Positions 18,137 to 27,754 of a stretch of DNA of 64,000 nt are shown here, piece by piece. The translations under genes and the position numbers were made by a program. The stretch is taken from assembly GCA_030018355.1 (NCBI GenBank), contig JASEFN010000002.1:234699-298698 (forward strand). The letters are read 5' to 3'. The stretch comes from Caldisericia bacterium. Lineage in GTDB: Bacteria > Caldisericota > Caldisericia > B22-G15. Numbering within the stretch: position 1 is the stretch's first letter; every line of letters starts with the position of its first letter. The notes beneath the pieces are model-generated. The model did no database searches and had not been told where the DNA came from. It saw only the letters and a program-made list of their open reading frames with translations.

Positions 18137-18778
18137 TAGTTTTTCAGCAACCAATAATCTTATATATCCACTTCCTAAAATATATTCATTTAAAACTTTA
18201 AATCCAAAATTTTCAACAAACTTTGAAAAATCTAATTTTATAAACTCCTTTGCAAGTTCACATTCAATTTTATTAAAGAATATTTTTATTAAAAAATTTG
18301 CTCTTTCTAAATTAAATTCTGAATAATCAAGAACATTTAAATATCCCCCTTTTCTTAAAACTTTATTAGCATTTCTTAAAATTTTTTCTTTATCATAGTT
18401 CTCAAAACCATGAAGGACAAATGAAATAAAAACATGATCAAACTCTTCTTTGAATGGAAGATCTTCATCAATTCTTAATTTAATTACTTCAAAATTCTTA
18501 AATTTCTTCTCTCTTTTCTTTGCTTGAATTAACATATCATCTGATATATCTAAACCAACAACCTTTCCATTAAAATTTATTCTCTTTAAAATTAATATAT
18601 CGTTTAATCCTGGTCCACATCCAAAATCAATTATTTTATCACCACTTTTTAAATCCATTAAATTGATAGCGCTTTTCACTAATTTTTGATAGAATCCAAA
18701 AGTAATGAAATTTAATAAAAATGTATAATACCTTGCAAAGAAACCCTCAATTAAAATTTTACTTCTTTTGTTTACCAT
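18131..18778 (-). CDS. Class I SAM-dependent methyltransferase
   Basis: 215 residues, UbiE-like layout. SAM motif I is IDFGCGPGLNDILIL, motif II VVGLDISDDMLIQAKKR, then FDHVFISFVLHGF and RKGGYLNVLDYSEF. Two N-terminal hydrophobic stretches may place it near the membrane. Substrate unknown; quinone or lipid methylation is possible but unsupported. The ATG lacks a binding site and is preceded at seven bases by TATACT, suggesting a leaderless mRNA. Confidence 0.8.
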   Translation of the reverse strand: MVNKRSKILIEGFFARYYTFLLNFITFGFYQKLVKSAINLMDLKSGDKIIDFGCGPGLNDILILKRINFNGKVVGLDISDDMLIQAKKREKKFKNFEVIKLRIDEDLPFKEEFDHVFISFVLHGFENYDKEKILRNANKVLRKGGYLNVLDYSEFNLERANFLIKIFFNKIECELAKEFIKLDFSKFVENFGFKVLNEYILGSGYIRLLVAEKLS

Positions 18779-18840
18779 TATTTAAAGTATATCACTGATT
18801 TTAATCTATTCATATTAAATAAATGTTATAATAGATTAAA
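18779..18840. promoter_or_regulatory. Divergent leaderless promoters: methyltransferase and mutS2
   Basis: Minus strand: TATACT (18786-18791) lies seven bases before the methyltransferase ATG. Plus strand: extended -10 TGTTATAAT (18824-18832) lies eight bases before the mutS2 ATG. Neither gene has a Shine-Dalgarno sequence. Confidence 0.65.
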
Positions 18841-21168
18841 ATGGATTTACATAGTTTAAATAAACTTGAATATTTTAAAATTATTGAGATATTAAAAGGA
18901 TATACCTACACCTCAATGGGTAGGGATTTGATTTCTAATCTTTTACCCTCAAATGATCCTCAAGTCATTGAAAAGAGTTTAACTGAAGTTGAAGAGGCAA
19001 AAAGGTTTCTTGAAAATGAAGGAAATTTACCCTTCTCTTCTTTTGAAGAAATTGATGATGTTTTGAAAAAAGCAAAAGTTAGGTCAATTTTGAATGGAAA
19101 AGAGTTAAATAGATTAAAAATTGATTTAATTTTGTTTAATGAAATTAAAGATGAAATTGAGAGAAAAAAAGAAAAATATTTGAATCTTTTCAATTTAGCA
19201 AAAGAGATTAAAAAGGATACAAAGGTTTTTTATGAAATAGATAGATGCATTGATGAAGAAGGCGAAGTAAAAGATGATGCATCACCTGAACTCAAATCAA
19301 TAAGAAGAAGAATTAAAGATTTAAGAGAAAGAATTGTTCAAAAATTAGAGGATCTTTTTTCACTATCTGTGTATAGAAACATGATAGCAGAACAAATTGT
19401 AACTGTAAGAAATGGAAGATATGTAATCCCAATAAAAAAGGAATTTTTAAACTATTTCCCATCAGTTGTACAAGACACATCTGGCTCTGGAAGGACAATT
19501 TTTGTTGAACCACAATTTATTGTCCCTAAAAATAATGAATTAATTGAGTTAATTGGAAAAGAAGAAGAGGAGATAAAAAGAATACTTACAGATCTTACAG
19601 TTATTGTTTATGAAAATTTTGAAATGATTGAAAAAAATCTTTGCACTTTAGGTAAACTTGATTTTATTTTTGCTAAAGCTCATTATGCATTGGATTTGAA
19701 ATCTACAAAACCTACTATTATAAATGAAAAAAGGATAAAAATTGTTAATGGAAGACATCCTCTTTTAAAAGGAGAAGTTGTTCCAATTTCTCTTGAAATT
19801 GGAAAAGATTATAGAATTTTAATTATAACAGGACCAAATACGGGTGGAAAAACAGTAACTTTAAAAACAATTGGTCTTTTTCAAGCATTAACTCAATCTG
19901 GAATTCATGTCCCAAGCGATGATTATGAAACTTATATTTTTGATAACATATTTGCTGATATTGGAGAAGAGCAAAGTATTGAACAGAGTTTATCAACATT
20001 CTCATCTCATATGAAACAAATTGTTAATATTTTGAATAATGCAACTTGCGAGTCGCTCATTCTTCTTGATGAACTTGGAGCAGGAACAGATCCTGAAGAA
20101 GGAGCAAGTTTAGCACAAGCAATAACTGAATATATATATAATTTAGGTTCAATATGTGCGATAGCAACACATTATCCGAGGTTAAAAGAATATGCATATA
20201 AAACTCAAGGTGTAGAAAATTGTAGCGTTGGTTTTGATATAGAAACATTAAAGCCAACTTATAAACTTTTTATTGGAGTTCCTGGAGAAAGCCATGCTCT
20301 AACAATTGCTTCATCTCTTGGTTTAAAAGAAGAGATTATAAATAAAGCAAGAGAACTTCTTGGAGAAGAGCATATTACAAAAGAATTTATTATAAATAAA
20401 ATGAAAACAGATCAAACCGCAATTGAAAAGGATAGAGAGATAATCGAAGAGGAGAAAAAGAAAATTATAAAAGAGAGAGAAGAATTAGAACTTCTTCTTC
20501 AAGAACTTGAACTTAAAAGAAAAGAGTATTCAATTTTAGCAAAAAAAGAAATGCAAAAAATACTTGAAGAAACAAAAAAGAAAATGGAGGAAATACTTGA
20601 ATCTCTTCCTAAAGAGAGAAAAGAGGTTTTGGAGAAGAAAAAAGAACTTGAAAAAGAGATTGAGAAAATAAATGAAGAAATAGAGGAGGAAGAGTTAGGA
20701 AAAGAGTTTGTTCCTTTTGAAGAAATTGAGGAAGGAGATCTTGTTTTTATTGATAAATTTGGGAAACAAGGTATTGTTTTAAAAAAAGATAGTGAAGATA
20801 AAAAAGTAGTTATTCAAATTGGCACAATGAGAGTTGTTTTACCATATACCGAGATTACAAAAAAACTCAATGGAAATTTTGAAATAGATAAAGAGAAAAA
20901 AGAGGGAGAAGTGTTAATATCCCAAGGAGAAATGCCACCTATGAAGATTGAACTTCATGGAAAAACAGTTGATGAAGCTTTATCAAAACTTGATAAATAT
21001 CTTGATAGTGTTGCACTTACATCTTACCCATTTATTTATATTTATCATGGAGTTGGATCAGGAATATTAAAAAGAGCAATTCATGAATTTTTAAAAAATC
21101 ATCCTCATGTAGAAAGATTTACACTTGACCCTGAAAATGTTGGCGTTACAATTGTATTTCTCAAATAG
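18841..21168 (+). CDS. mutS2: MutS2 endonuclease/ATPase
   Basis: 775 residues, normal length. N-terminal clamp/core domains, then the ATPase with Walker A GPNTGGKTVTLKTIGLF near residue 333, LSTFSSHM and Walker B LILLDELGAGTDPEEG. A long Glu/Lys-rich coiled coil (about residues 515-620) follows. The C-terminal Smr nuclease domain begins IELHGKTVDEALSKLDKYL and contains IYHGVGSGILKRAIHEFL. It lacks the mismatch-binding domain of MutS. Roles in the family: suppressing recombination and splitting collided ribosomes. Leaderless start likely. Confidence 0.96.
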   Translation: MDLHSLNKLEYFKIIEILKGYTYTSMGRDLISNLLPSNDPQVIEKSLTEVEEAKRFLENEGNLPFSSFEEIDDVLKKAKVRSILNGKELNRLKIDLILFNEIKDEIERKKEKYLNLFNLAKEIKKDTKVFYEIDRCIDEEGEVKDDASPELKSIRRRIKDLRERIVQKLEDLFSLSVYRNMIAEQIVTVRNGRYVIPIKKEFLNYFPSVVQDTSGSGRTIFVEPQFIVPKNNELIELIGKEEEEIKRILTDLTVIVYENFEMIEKNLCTLGKLDFIFAKAHYALDLKSTKPTIINEKRIKIVNGRHPLLKGEVVPISLEIGKDYRILIITGPNTGGKTVTLKTIGLFQALTQSGIHVPSDDYETYIFDNIFADIGEEQSIEQSLSTFSSHMKQIVNILNNATCESLILLDELGAGTDPEEGASLAQAITEYIYNLGSICAIATHYPRLKEYAYKTQGVENCSVGFDIETLKPTYKLFIGVPGESHALTIASSLGLKEEIINKARELLGEEHITKEFIINKMKTDQTAIEKDREIIEEEKKKIIKEREELELLLQELELKRKEYSILAKKEMQKILEETKKKMEEILESLPKERKEVLEKKKELEKEIEKINEEIEEEELGKEFVPFEEIEEGDLVFIDKFGKQGIVLKKDSEDKKVVIQIGTMRVVLPYTEITKKLNGNFEIDKEKKEGEVLISQGEMPPMKIELHGKTVDEALSKLDKYLDSVALTSYPFIYIYHGVGSGILKRAIHEFLKNHPHVERFTLDPENVGVTIVFLK

Positions 21169-21176
21169 GTTAAAAT

Positions 21177-21203
21177 GGTGCCTGACACCTTTGTAACATG
21201 TTA
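21177..21203. repeat. REP-like palindrome plus TAACATGTTA dyad after mutS2
   Basis: GGTGCCTGACACC (21177-21189, arms GGTG/CACC) is followed after four bases by the perfect ten-base palindrome TAACATGTTA (21194-21203). They lie between convergent genes; the second overlaps the stop codon of the radical SAM gene. GC content is far above the surrounding DNA. I saw no second copy in this window. Confidence 0.45.
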
Positions 21204-22022
21204 AAAAAGAATTTTGGAATTAATGTTTTTGAACTCTTTTAAAACACTTTTAATTTTAAGCCTTAATTCAATTAAATAATCTTCTTGATCACTTTTCAAG
21301 AAATTATTATATAAACCAAGTTTATATGCTATATTTTTTAATTTTTTCATATATTTAAAATAACTCAATTTGTCAAAATATATCTCTCTTGTTCCAGTTT
21401 CATTTATAGATTTAACGATTTTATATATACTTTCATAACTATCAGATATTTTTGGCAAAATTGGTCCAAAAAATGCATATGTTTTTATGTTATTTTTATT
21501 TAAAATTTCAAGCGCACTTAATCTCTTATATGTTTCTGAGGATCCTTTTTCAAAAATTCTTCTAAATTTTTCATCTAATATAGTTATAGTGAAACCTACA
21601 GTAACATCTTTCAAATTTTTAATTATATCAAGATCTCTTAAAACAAGGTCTTTTTTTGTTTGAATCGTAATCCCAAACTTTTTATCAAAAAGTGAATTTT
21701 CTTCATTTAAAAAAACTTTCAAAATTTCTCTTGTTAATTTATATTTTTCTTCAACAGATTGATATGGATCTGTCATTGATGAAATATAGATTTCTATATT
21801 ATCTTTATTTCTAATCTCTTTCTTTAAATTTTCTACTATATTTAACCTAACATCAACAAAATTATCCCAAGATTCATCCTTATGATGCCATTTTTGCATT
21901 ATAAAAGAGGCATAACAATAAAGACAACCATTTAGGCATCCAAGATATGGATTTATACAATATTCAGAAATTTTAGATTTTTGAAGGGATTTTTTAATTT
22001 TTATCTCCTCAATTTTAATCAT
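21201..22022 (-). CDS. Radical SAM protein, spore-photoproduct-lyase-like (SPL family)
   Basis: 273 residues. The 4Fe-4S/SAM motif is NPYLGCLNGCLYCYASF, with CxxxCxxC at C29, C33 and C36. ISSMTDPYQ and the later TIQTKKDL, VGFTITILD and FFGPILP follow the SPL/Rv2578c-like radical SAM pattern. A full SPL would carry a C-terminal catalytic Cys; none is obvious. It overlaps the DUF72 gene by four bases, and such pairs recur in bacteria, but the substrate is unknown. No spore genes are present. Confidence 0.8.
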   Translation of the reverse strand: MIKIEEIKIKKSLQKSKISEYCINPYLGCLNGCLYCYASFIMQKWHHKDESWDNFVDVRLNIVENLKKEIRNKDNIEIYISSMTDPYQSVEEKYKLTREILKVFLNEENSLFDKKFGITIQTKKDLVLRDLDIIKNLKDVTVGFTITILDEKFRRIFEKGSSETYKRLSALEILNKNNIKTYAFFGPILPKISDSYESIYKIVKSINETGTREIYFDKLSYFKYMKKLKNIAYKLGLYNNFLKSDQEDYLIELRLKIKSVLKEFKNINSKILF

Positions 22023-22705
22023 TCTTTTAAAATTTCAAAAAATAGTTTAGCATTTTTAAGCATTGAGTGGTCGTTATTGAAATAAGCGTAAACCTTTTTA
22101 GGGTTCTTGTTTTTAATAATATCTCCAATCTCTTTTAACTCATCTTTACAATATTCATACTGATACCAAGCCTCTCTTCCATGAAATCTTAAATATATCC
22201 TTTCTTTTATATTAAAAATCATTTTTTGGAAATCTGGTGAATCAATAGAAGATATAAGTAAAGAATTTTTATTTCCAAAATCTTCAAGTTCCATATCAAA
22301 CCATTTTTTATTCCTAAATTCAATAACAATCCTTTCTTTATCAAAACCTTCAAAAAATTTTAAAATTTTTTCATAATTTTCAGGACCAAATGAAGGTGGA
22401 AGTTGGAAAAGATAAAAATCGATTAAATTATCCATTGGTTTAAAAAGTTCAAGAAATTTTTTGAAACTCTCTTTTGCCTCTTCATTTAATTTAAATTTAT
22501 GAGTAATTAATCTATGAACCTTTATACTCCATCTTAAAGAGGTACCTTTTTTTGCCCAACTTTTTATTTGATTTTCAAAAGGAAATCTATAAAAAGATGC
22601 GTTTAGTTCAACACTATTTAAACCACTATTTTCAATATACCAATCAAAATTTCCCTTTTCATTCCATGAATACATCCATCCTGATGTTCCAACAAAAATT
22701 TCCAT
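22019..22705 (-). CDS. DUF72 domain protein (TIM-barrel, YecE-like)
   Basis: 228 residues. Starts IFVGTSGWMYSWNEKGNFDWY and contains NSVELNASFYRFP, SIKVHRLITH, FQLPPSFG and VIEFRNKKWF. These are the conserved DUF72 blocks. The fold is a TIM barrel and the reaction is unknown. The cofactor-free domain is often next to radical SAM or nuclease genes. It leads a two-gene unit with the SPL-like protein. GAGGTAAAG lies ten bases before the ATG. Confidence 0.85.
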   Translation of the reverse strand: MEIFVGTSGWMYSWNEKGNFDWYIENSGLNSVELNASFYRFPFENQIKSWAKKGTSLRWSIKVHRLITHKFKLNEEAKESFKKFLELFKPMDNLIDFYLFQLPPSFGPENYEKILKFFEGFDKERIVIEFRNKKWFDMELEDFGNKNSLLISSIDSPDFQKMIFNIKERIYLRFHGREAWYQYEYCKDELKEIGDIIKNKNPKKVYAYFNNDHSMLKNAKLFFEILKE

Positions 22706-22742
22706 ATTAACTTTACCTCAAATTAATTATAAACTCATTAAT

Positions 22743-22751
22743 TGATATAAT
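22743..22751 (+). promoter_or_regulatory. Extended -10 element (TGATATAAT)
   Basis: TGATATAAT stands 35 bases upstream of the DUF438 gene ATG, with a GGAGG ribosome binding site in between. Identical to the elements before efp and porG. Confidence 0.55.
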
Positions 22752-22785
22752 GGAATTATAAATTTTTAAATTTTGGAGGTTTTCA

Positions 22786-23994
22786 ATGAGTGAGTTTTAT
22801 AAAGGTTTTTATGAGAGAAAAGAGATTTTGAAAGATATTATAAGAAGAATACATAAAGGAGAAGATCCTGAAAAGGTAAAAAGTGAATTTAGTGAGTTAC
22901 TTAAAGAGGTACAACCTGATGAAATCGCAAAAATTGAAGAGGAGTTAATTAGAGAGGGAATGGATAGGAATGAAATTCAAAAACTTTGTGAAGTCCATCT
23001 TCTTATTTTTAAAGAGAGTTTAAACAAAAAAGAGGAGATAGATAAAGGTAATCCAATTAATATTTTAATGAAAGAACATGAATTAATGTTAAAAATGGGA
23101 GATGAATTGACCAAATTATTCAATTTAGTCAAAGATGAATTAAGTTTTAAAGAAAATGAAGGGAAAATCAGTGAGATAATTAAAAATTTTAAAGATTCAG
23201 AGAGTCACTATTTAAGAGAAGAAAATGCTCTTTTTCCAACACTTGAAAAATATGGTGTTGTTGAACCACCAAAAATTATGTGGATGGAACATGACAAAAT
23301 AAGAGAGATAAAAAAGAGTTTATTTGAAAGTTATGAAAAATTAAAAGAAAACTTCAAGAACGATGTTTTGATTAAAATAAAATCAATTTCTTTAGAACTT
23401 TTTAACTTTATAAATTCTCACTTTTTCAAAGAAAACAACATACTATTTCCAACAGCAAATAAACTTTTTAAAAAAGAAGACTTTTTGAAAGTAAAAAAGG
23501 ATTTTGACGAAATTGGATATCCAACATTTTTACCAGATGAATTTAAAGAAAAAATTTCAATTGAGATAAAAGAAGAAAAAGCGGCTGGTGGGGAAATTGA
23601 ACTTCCAACTGGATCATTTAGTTTAGATGAACTTGAGTCAATTTTAAACACTCTTCCGGTAGATATAACTTTTGTTGATAAAAATGATAAAGTTAAATAT
23701 TTTAGTATGACAAAAGATAGAATTTTTGTTAGAACTAAAGCAGTTTTAGGAAGGAGCGTCCAAAATTGTCATCCACAAAAAAGTGTTCATATTGTAAATA
23801 AAATACTCGAGGAATTTAAAAAAGGAACAAGAGACTCAGCAGAATTTTGGATAAATTTAAATGGAAGATTAATATATATAAGATATTTTGCTGTAAGAAA
23901 AAATGGTGAATATTTAGGAACAATTGAAGTAACTCAAGATATAACAGATATAAAGAAAATTGAAGGTGAAAAGCGCCTTTTAGATTGGGAATAA
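22786..23994 (+). CDS. DUF438-hemerythrin-PAS protein
   Basis: 402 residues in three parts. An N-terminal DUF438 helix bundle lies at about residues 1-80. A hemerythrin-like HHE domain (about 95-245) has metal-site histidines in MKEHELMLKMGD, DSESHYLREENALFP, WMEHDKIREIK and NSHFFKENNILFP. A C-terminal PAS domain (about 285-395) contains GRSVQNCHPQKSVHIVNKIL. Family members are cytoplasmic and suspected to sense or scavenge O2, NO or iron. Single gene with a TTGGAGG site. No output domain is present. Confidence 0.87.
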   Translation: MSEFYKGFYERKEILKDIIRRIHKGEDPEKVKSEFSELLKEVQPDEIAKIEEELIREGMDRNEIQKLCEVHLLIFKESLNKKEEIDKGNPINILMKEHELMLKMGDELTKLFNLVKDELSFKENEGKISEIIKNFKDSESHYLREENALFPTLEKYGVVEPPKIMWMEHDKIREIKKSLFESYEKLKENFKNDVLIKIKSISLELFNFINSHFFKENNILFPTANKLFKKEDFLKVKKDFDEIGYPTFLPDEFKEKISIEIKEEKAAGGEIELPTGSFSLDELESILNTLPVDITFVDKNDKVKYFSMTKDRIFVRTKAVLGRSVQNCHPQKSVHIVNKILEEFKKGTRDSAEFWINLNGRLIYIRYFAVRKNGEYLGTIEVTQDITDIKKIEGEKRLLDWE

Positions 23995-24009
23995 ATTTAG
24001 GAGATGAAA

Positions 24010-24798
24010 ATGGAGAAATTTTTTGATTTTAAAGGCTACAAAATTTTTTACCATTCAAATGGAGTTGGAGAGAAAGGGAAAATTTTTATTGTTCATGGAT
24101 TAGGAGAGCACATTGGAAGATATGAAAGAATAGAAAAAATTTTAGTTGAAAATGGGTATATGGTAGAAGGTGTTGATTTAATTGGACATGGGAAAAGTAG
24201 TGGCAAGAGAGGAGATATTCCTAATTTTGAAACTCTTTTTGAAATTTTTGATGAAGCCATAAAATTTAATAAGATTGAACCCACCTTTCTTTTAGGACAT
24301 AGTTTAGGTGGTTTAATTGGAATGAGATTTCTACAAGAAAGAGAGGGTTTATTTAAAAAGGCAGTTATATCAAGTGGAGTTTTTAATATAGATTTAAATG
24401 AACTTCCAAAAGGATTAATAAGTCTTGCAAAATTTCTCTACAAAATTTATCCAAAATTTACATTTTCAAATAGAATAAACCCAGAGGATCTTTCAAGAAA
24501 TGATGAAGAGGTAAAAAAATACATCCAAGACCCTCTCGTACACAATAGAATTTCAGTAAGACTATTTTTTGAAATTTATAAAAATACAAAATTAGCATTA
24601 GAAAAAGAAACAAAAACACCAATTCTTATTCTTTATGGAAAATATGATAAAGTCGTTCCACCGATTTCTTCAAAACTTCTATATGATTCAATTAAAGGAG
24701 AAAAGACAATAAAAGAGTATCCAATGAAACATGAACTTTTTAATGATCCAGAGGGTGATATTGTTATAAATGATATTTTAGAATTTTTGAAATCTTAA
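24010..24798 (+). CDS. Alpha/beta hydrolase, monoacylglycerol-lipase-like
   Basis: 262 residues from ATG 24010; TAGGAG six bases upstream fits it, whereas the ATG at 24004 abuts that site. FIVHGLGEHIGRYERI, DLIGHGKSSGKRGDI and the nucleophile elbow LLGHSLGGLIGMRF give Ser in GHSLG. The Asp is in LYGKYDKVVPP and the His in YPMKHELFND. The HGxGEHxGRY pattern is that of Hydrolase_4 lysophospholipase/monoglyceride lipases. Possible link: it lies next to the glycerol catabolic operon and could release glycerol from acylglycerols (inference). Confidence 0.83.
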   Translation: MEKFFDFKGYKIFYHSNGVGEKGKIFIVHGLGEHIGRYERIEKILVENGYMVEGVDLIGHGKSSGKRGDIPNFETLFEIFDEAIKFNKIEPTFLLGHSLGGLIGMRFLQEREGLFKKAVISSGVFNIDLNELPKGLISLAKFLYKIYPKFTFSNRINPEDLSRNDEEVKKYIQDPLVHNRISVRLFFEIYKNTKLALEKETKTPILILYGKYDKVVPPISSKLLYDSIKGEKTIKEYPMKHELFNDPEGDIVINDILEFLKS

Positions 24799-24799
24799 A

Positions 24800-25138
24800 T
24801 TAATCTACAGTTTCTTGTGAAATAAGATTTACTCCTAAATTTAAGACATTTTCCAAAATAATTTCACCCTTTTTAACTTTTTTTGTTATTTTTATCTTTT
24901 TTATCTCTTTTAAAACTTTAAAAATTGCCTCTTTTGGAATTTCAGAATTAAGCCTTACTGCAACTCTTCTTTTAGAAAGACCATCTGCCTTTAAAGTTGT
25001 TGTTAAGATTCTTTTTGGATTTTTAATTTCTTGAAATGCATAGTTAAGTCCTCTTTTACATTTATAATTTGTAATTTTCTCGGCATCAATTAAAATTTTG
25101 CAACCAATTGGACAAATAATACAAGTTATTTCTTTCAT
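24800..25138 (-). CDS. DUF1667 domain protein, last gene of the glycerol operon
   Basis: 112 residues. ITCIICPIGCKI followed by NYKCKRGLNYA gives the four cysteines (C5, C8, C12, C27) of DUF1667, probably binding a metal or Fe-S centre; the 80-residue remainder includes RILTTTLKADG. In many anaerobes DUF1667 genes follow GlpA-like and FAD oxidoreductase genes, as here, suggesting a third subunit of an anaerobic glycerol-3-phosphate dehydrogenase. It overlaps the preceding gene by four bases. Biochemical role not established. Confidence 0.85.
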   Translation of the reverse strand: MKEITCIICPIGCKILIDAEKITNYKCKRGLNYAFQEIKNPKRILTTTLKADGLSKRRVAVRLNSEIPKEAIFKVLKEIKKIKITKKVKKGEIILENVLNLGVNLISQETVD

Positions 25139-26361
25139 ATAACTTCGAGAATTACTTTGTCTTTCTCAATTAAGTTTGGCTTAAATGAAATTTCTTGAAT
25201 TTCAGCAGGGTAAATTGCTTTTAATTTTTTATTTAATATCACCCTTTTACCCTCTCTTAAAACGATTTCTTTATCAAAGATTGGTTTTTTAACTCTAAAG
25301 TAAATTTTTACATCTTTATCATCCTTTTCAATTATTTGTGGAACATAATTTTTTATTAAATCACAACTTAAAATTTTTATCATAGATATATTTTTATTTT
25401 TATTTTTTAATATATAATCTAAAACTTTTAATGATGAAATCATTGCTCTATCTACAAGATCAAAAATAAAAACTGAATTTCCTATAACAAATGTGTTTTT
25501 TATGTTTGTCATAAAATATTGATTAACAAAAGGACCTAGTGTTTTTTTATCAATTAAAATTTTGTTTCTTAATATATCAATTTCAGGTATTAAACCAACA
25601 GAAAGAAGAAGAGTATCTACTTTAAACTCTTTTAATTCACCTTTTGGTTTTAAATTCTCATCAACTTCAGAAACATAAATTTTTCTTAATCTATCACCAC
25701 CTTCAACCCTTGTAATCGTGTGAGATAGATATAGTGGTATATCAAAATCTTCTAAACATTGTCTGATGTTTCTTGGAAGTCCACCATAAAATGGCATAAT
25801 TTCAAAAACTCCAATAACCTTCATTCCTTCAAGAGTTAATCTTCTTGCCATAATTAAACCTATATCACCTGAACCAAGAATTGCAATTTTATTTCCAGTT
25901 TTTAATCCTAAAATATTTGTTATGTATTGTGCAAACCCTGCTGTAAAAATTCCTGAAGGCCTATCTCCTTCAATAAAAATAGCACCTCTATTCCTTTCTC
26001 TTGCTCCCAATGCAAATGCGAAATATTTTGCATTAACTTCTATTATTCCTTTTGGAGAATAAAAATAGAGTTTATCATTTTCAAAACCAGAACACATTGA
26101 ATTTGTAAATATTTCTATATTTAAATTTAGTATCTCTTTTTTTAACTCCTCAATTAATTCTGGACCTGTTAGATCCCTTTTATAAATTTGTGTACCAAAA
26201 CCCGTATGAATACATTGTTTTAATATTCCACCAATTTTCTCCTCTCTATCAAAAATAAAAACATTTAACCCTTTCTTTTTTGCTTCTTTTGCTAAAAAAA
26301 GTCCTGCTGGTCCACCACCCACTATTGCTAAGTCTATATTATTCAATTTCACCATAAACAA
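25135..26361 (-). CDS. FAD-dependent oxidoreductase, glycerol-3-phosphate dehydrogenase partner subunit
   Basis: 408 residues. The N-terminal FAD fold is LAIVGGGPAGLFLAKEAKKKGL; KQCIHTGFGT follows, then a second Rossmann motif KIAILGSGDIGLIMARRL for NAD(P)H, and a C-terminal NTFVIGNSVFIFDLVD. The layout is that of thioredoxin-reductase-like subunits in operons with GlpA homologues. It probably passes electrons from G3P oxidation to a nicotinamide or other acceptor. The start (ATG 26361 or 26355) lies inside the GlpA-like gene (23-base overlap). Confidence 0.83.
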   Translation of the reverse strand: MFMVKLNNIDLAIVGGGPAGLFLAKEAKKKGLNVFIFDREEKIGGILKQCIHTGFGTQIYKRDLTGPELIEELKKEILNLNIEIFTNSMCSGFENDKLYFYSPKGIIEVNAKYFAFALGARERNRGAIFIEGDRPSGIFTAGFAQYITNILGLKTGNKIAILGSGDIGLIMARRLTLEGMKVIGVFEIMPFYGGLPRNIRQCLEDFDIPLYLSHTITRVEGGDRLRKIYVSEVDENLKPKGELKEFKVDTLLLSVGLIPEIDILRNKILIDKKTLGPFVNQYFMTNIKNTFVIGNSVFIFDLVDRAMISSLKVLDYILKNKNKNISMIKILSCDLIKNYVPQIIEKDDKDVKIYFRVKKPIFDKEIVLREGKRVILNKKLKAIYPAEIQEISFKPNLIEKDKVILEVI

Positions 26362-27754
26362 TTAAACCATTCTTTCCCTTCTTTTTAATTTCTTCAAATG
26401 GAGTTCCATTAAACTCATTTAAAATTTTTAAAATTCTAATCATACAAAAAGAACCCTGGCACCTTCCTGAAGTAACTCTTAATCTTCTTTTTAATCCATC
26501 AATATTTTTTGGAGTTGGGAAAGTTTTAAGGGTATGGAGAATTTCTCCTTTAGAAACAAATTCACATCTACAAATAATTTCTCCAAAAGATGGATCCTTC
26601 TTAATTAATTTATCAATTTCTTCTTTTGAAAGATTTTTTAATGAGATATCTTTATCAAGAAAATCAATAAAATTTTCTTTTTCCTTAAGATTAATTCTGT
26701 CTTTAATTAAAGAAACAACATATTTTGCAATGGCAGGTGATGCAGTAAGACCAGGGGAGTCGATTCCTTGGACATGTAAAATATTTGTACCCTCTTCAAA
26801 TTCAATTATAAAATCTCTCCTTTTTGATGATGCTCTAACTCCTGCAAAATCTCTTATTATAAAAGGAGAGAAATCAAAATCAATAAATTTACTAACTTTT
26901 TCCAAAATTTCTTCTCTTTCATTTAAATAAGATGATGTATCATATGATTTCACAATGCGAGATGTTGGTCCTAAAAGGATATTACCATGAGTAGTTGGAG
27001 TTATTGAAACTCCCTTTCCTTTATCAGTTGGTACTCCAAATATAGGTCGATTAACTAATCCTTTTAAATTTTTATCTGTTATTATGTACTGTCCTCTTCT
27101 TGGAAAAATTGAATCTTCTTTTAAAAATTTTTTTCCAAAAAAACCAAGAGAATTTATAAATATTTTTGTTTTAAACTCACCTTTGTCAGTAATTACTAAA
27201 ATAGTATCTTTATCTTGAACTAAATTTTTTATTTCACAAGAAAGCAAAACCTCTCCTCCATTAATAAAACCAGATCTTATAAGTTTTATTGTTGCTAAAA
27301 ATGGATCAATTATTCCAGCATCTAAAGAAAATAGCCCTTTTGTATAAATCTCTTTTAAATTTGGTTCTAACCTCTTTATTTCACTTTTATCTATAATTTC
27401 AACATTTATTTTATTTTTAATCCCTCTTTCATATAATTCTTCTAAAATTTTTTCCTCTTCATTATTATAAGCAAGAACCAAAACTCCATTAAATTCTGAA
27501 TCTATATTTAGTTTTTCTGTAAGATCTCTCCAAAGTTTTTTACCTTCACTGTTTAATAGCGCTTTTAAGGTTCCAGGAATTGGATCATATCCTCCATGAA
27601 TTATTCCTGTATTTGCAATTGTTGAGCCAAAAGATGCAACATCATCCTCTTTTTCTATTAAAAGAAGAGTTATCTTAAATCTTGATAATTCTCTAAAAAT
27701 ATTTGCTCCAACAACTCCTCCCCCTCCAACAATCACATCATAATTTTTCTCCAA
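26339..27754 (-). CDS. GlpA-like FAD-dependent glycerol-3-phosphate dehydrogenase with [2Fe-2S] domain
   Basis: 471 residues. FAD motif VIVGGGVVGANIFRELSRF; DAO-type oxidase core with ANTGIIHGGYDPIPGTLKA; and the substrate region GPTSRIVKSYDTSSYL. A C-terminal BFD-like [2Fe-2S] domain has ICRCEFV and SGRCQGSFC. It should oxidise sn-glycerol-3-phosphate to DHAP. It overlaps glpK by 22 bases, fitting the pathway glycerol to G3P to DHAP. It lacks the longer GlpA/GlpC arrangement of enterics. Lactate or other 2-hydroxy substrates cannot be excluded. Confidence 0.85.
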   Translation of the reverse strand: MEKNYDVIVGGGGVVGANIFRELSRFKITLLLIEKEDDVASFGSTIANTGIIHGGYDPIPGTLKALLNSEGKKLWRDLTEKLNIDSEFNGVLVLAYNNEEEKILEELYERGIKNKINVEIIDKSEIKRLEPNLKEIYTKGLFSLDAGIIDPFLATIKLIRSGFINGGEVLLSCEIKNLVQDKDTILVITDKGEFKTKIFINSLGFFGKKFLKEDSIFPRRGQYIITDKNLKGLVNRPIFGVPTDKGKGVSITPTTHGNILLGPTSRIVKSYDTSSYLNEREEILEKVSKFIDFDFSPFIIRDFAGVRASSKRRDFIIEFEEGTNILHVQGIDSPGLTASPAIAKYVVSLIKDRINLKEKENFIDFLDKDISLKNLSKEEIDKLIKKDPSFGEIICRCEFVSKGEILHTLKTFPTPKNIDGLKRRLRVTSGRCQGSFCMIRILKILNEFNGTPFEEIKKKGKNGLIVYGEIE

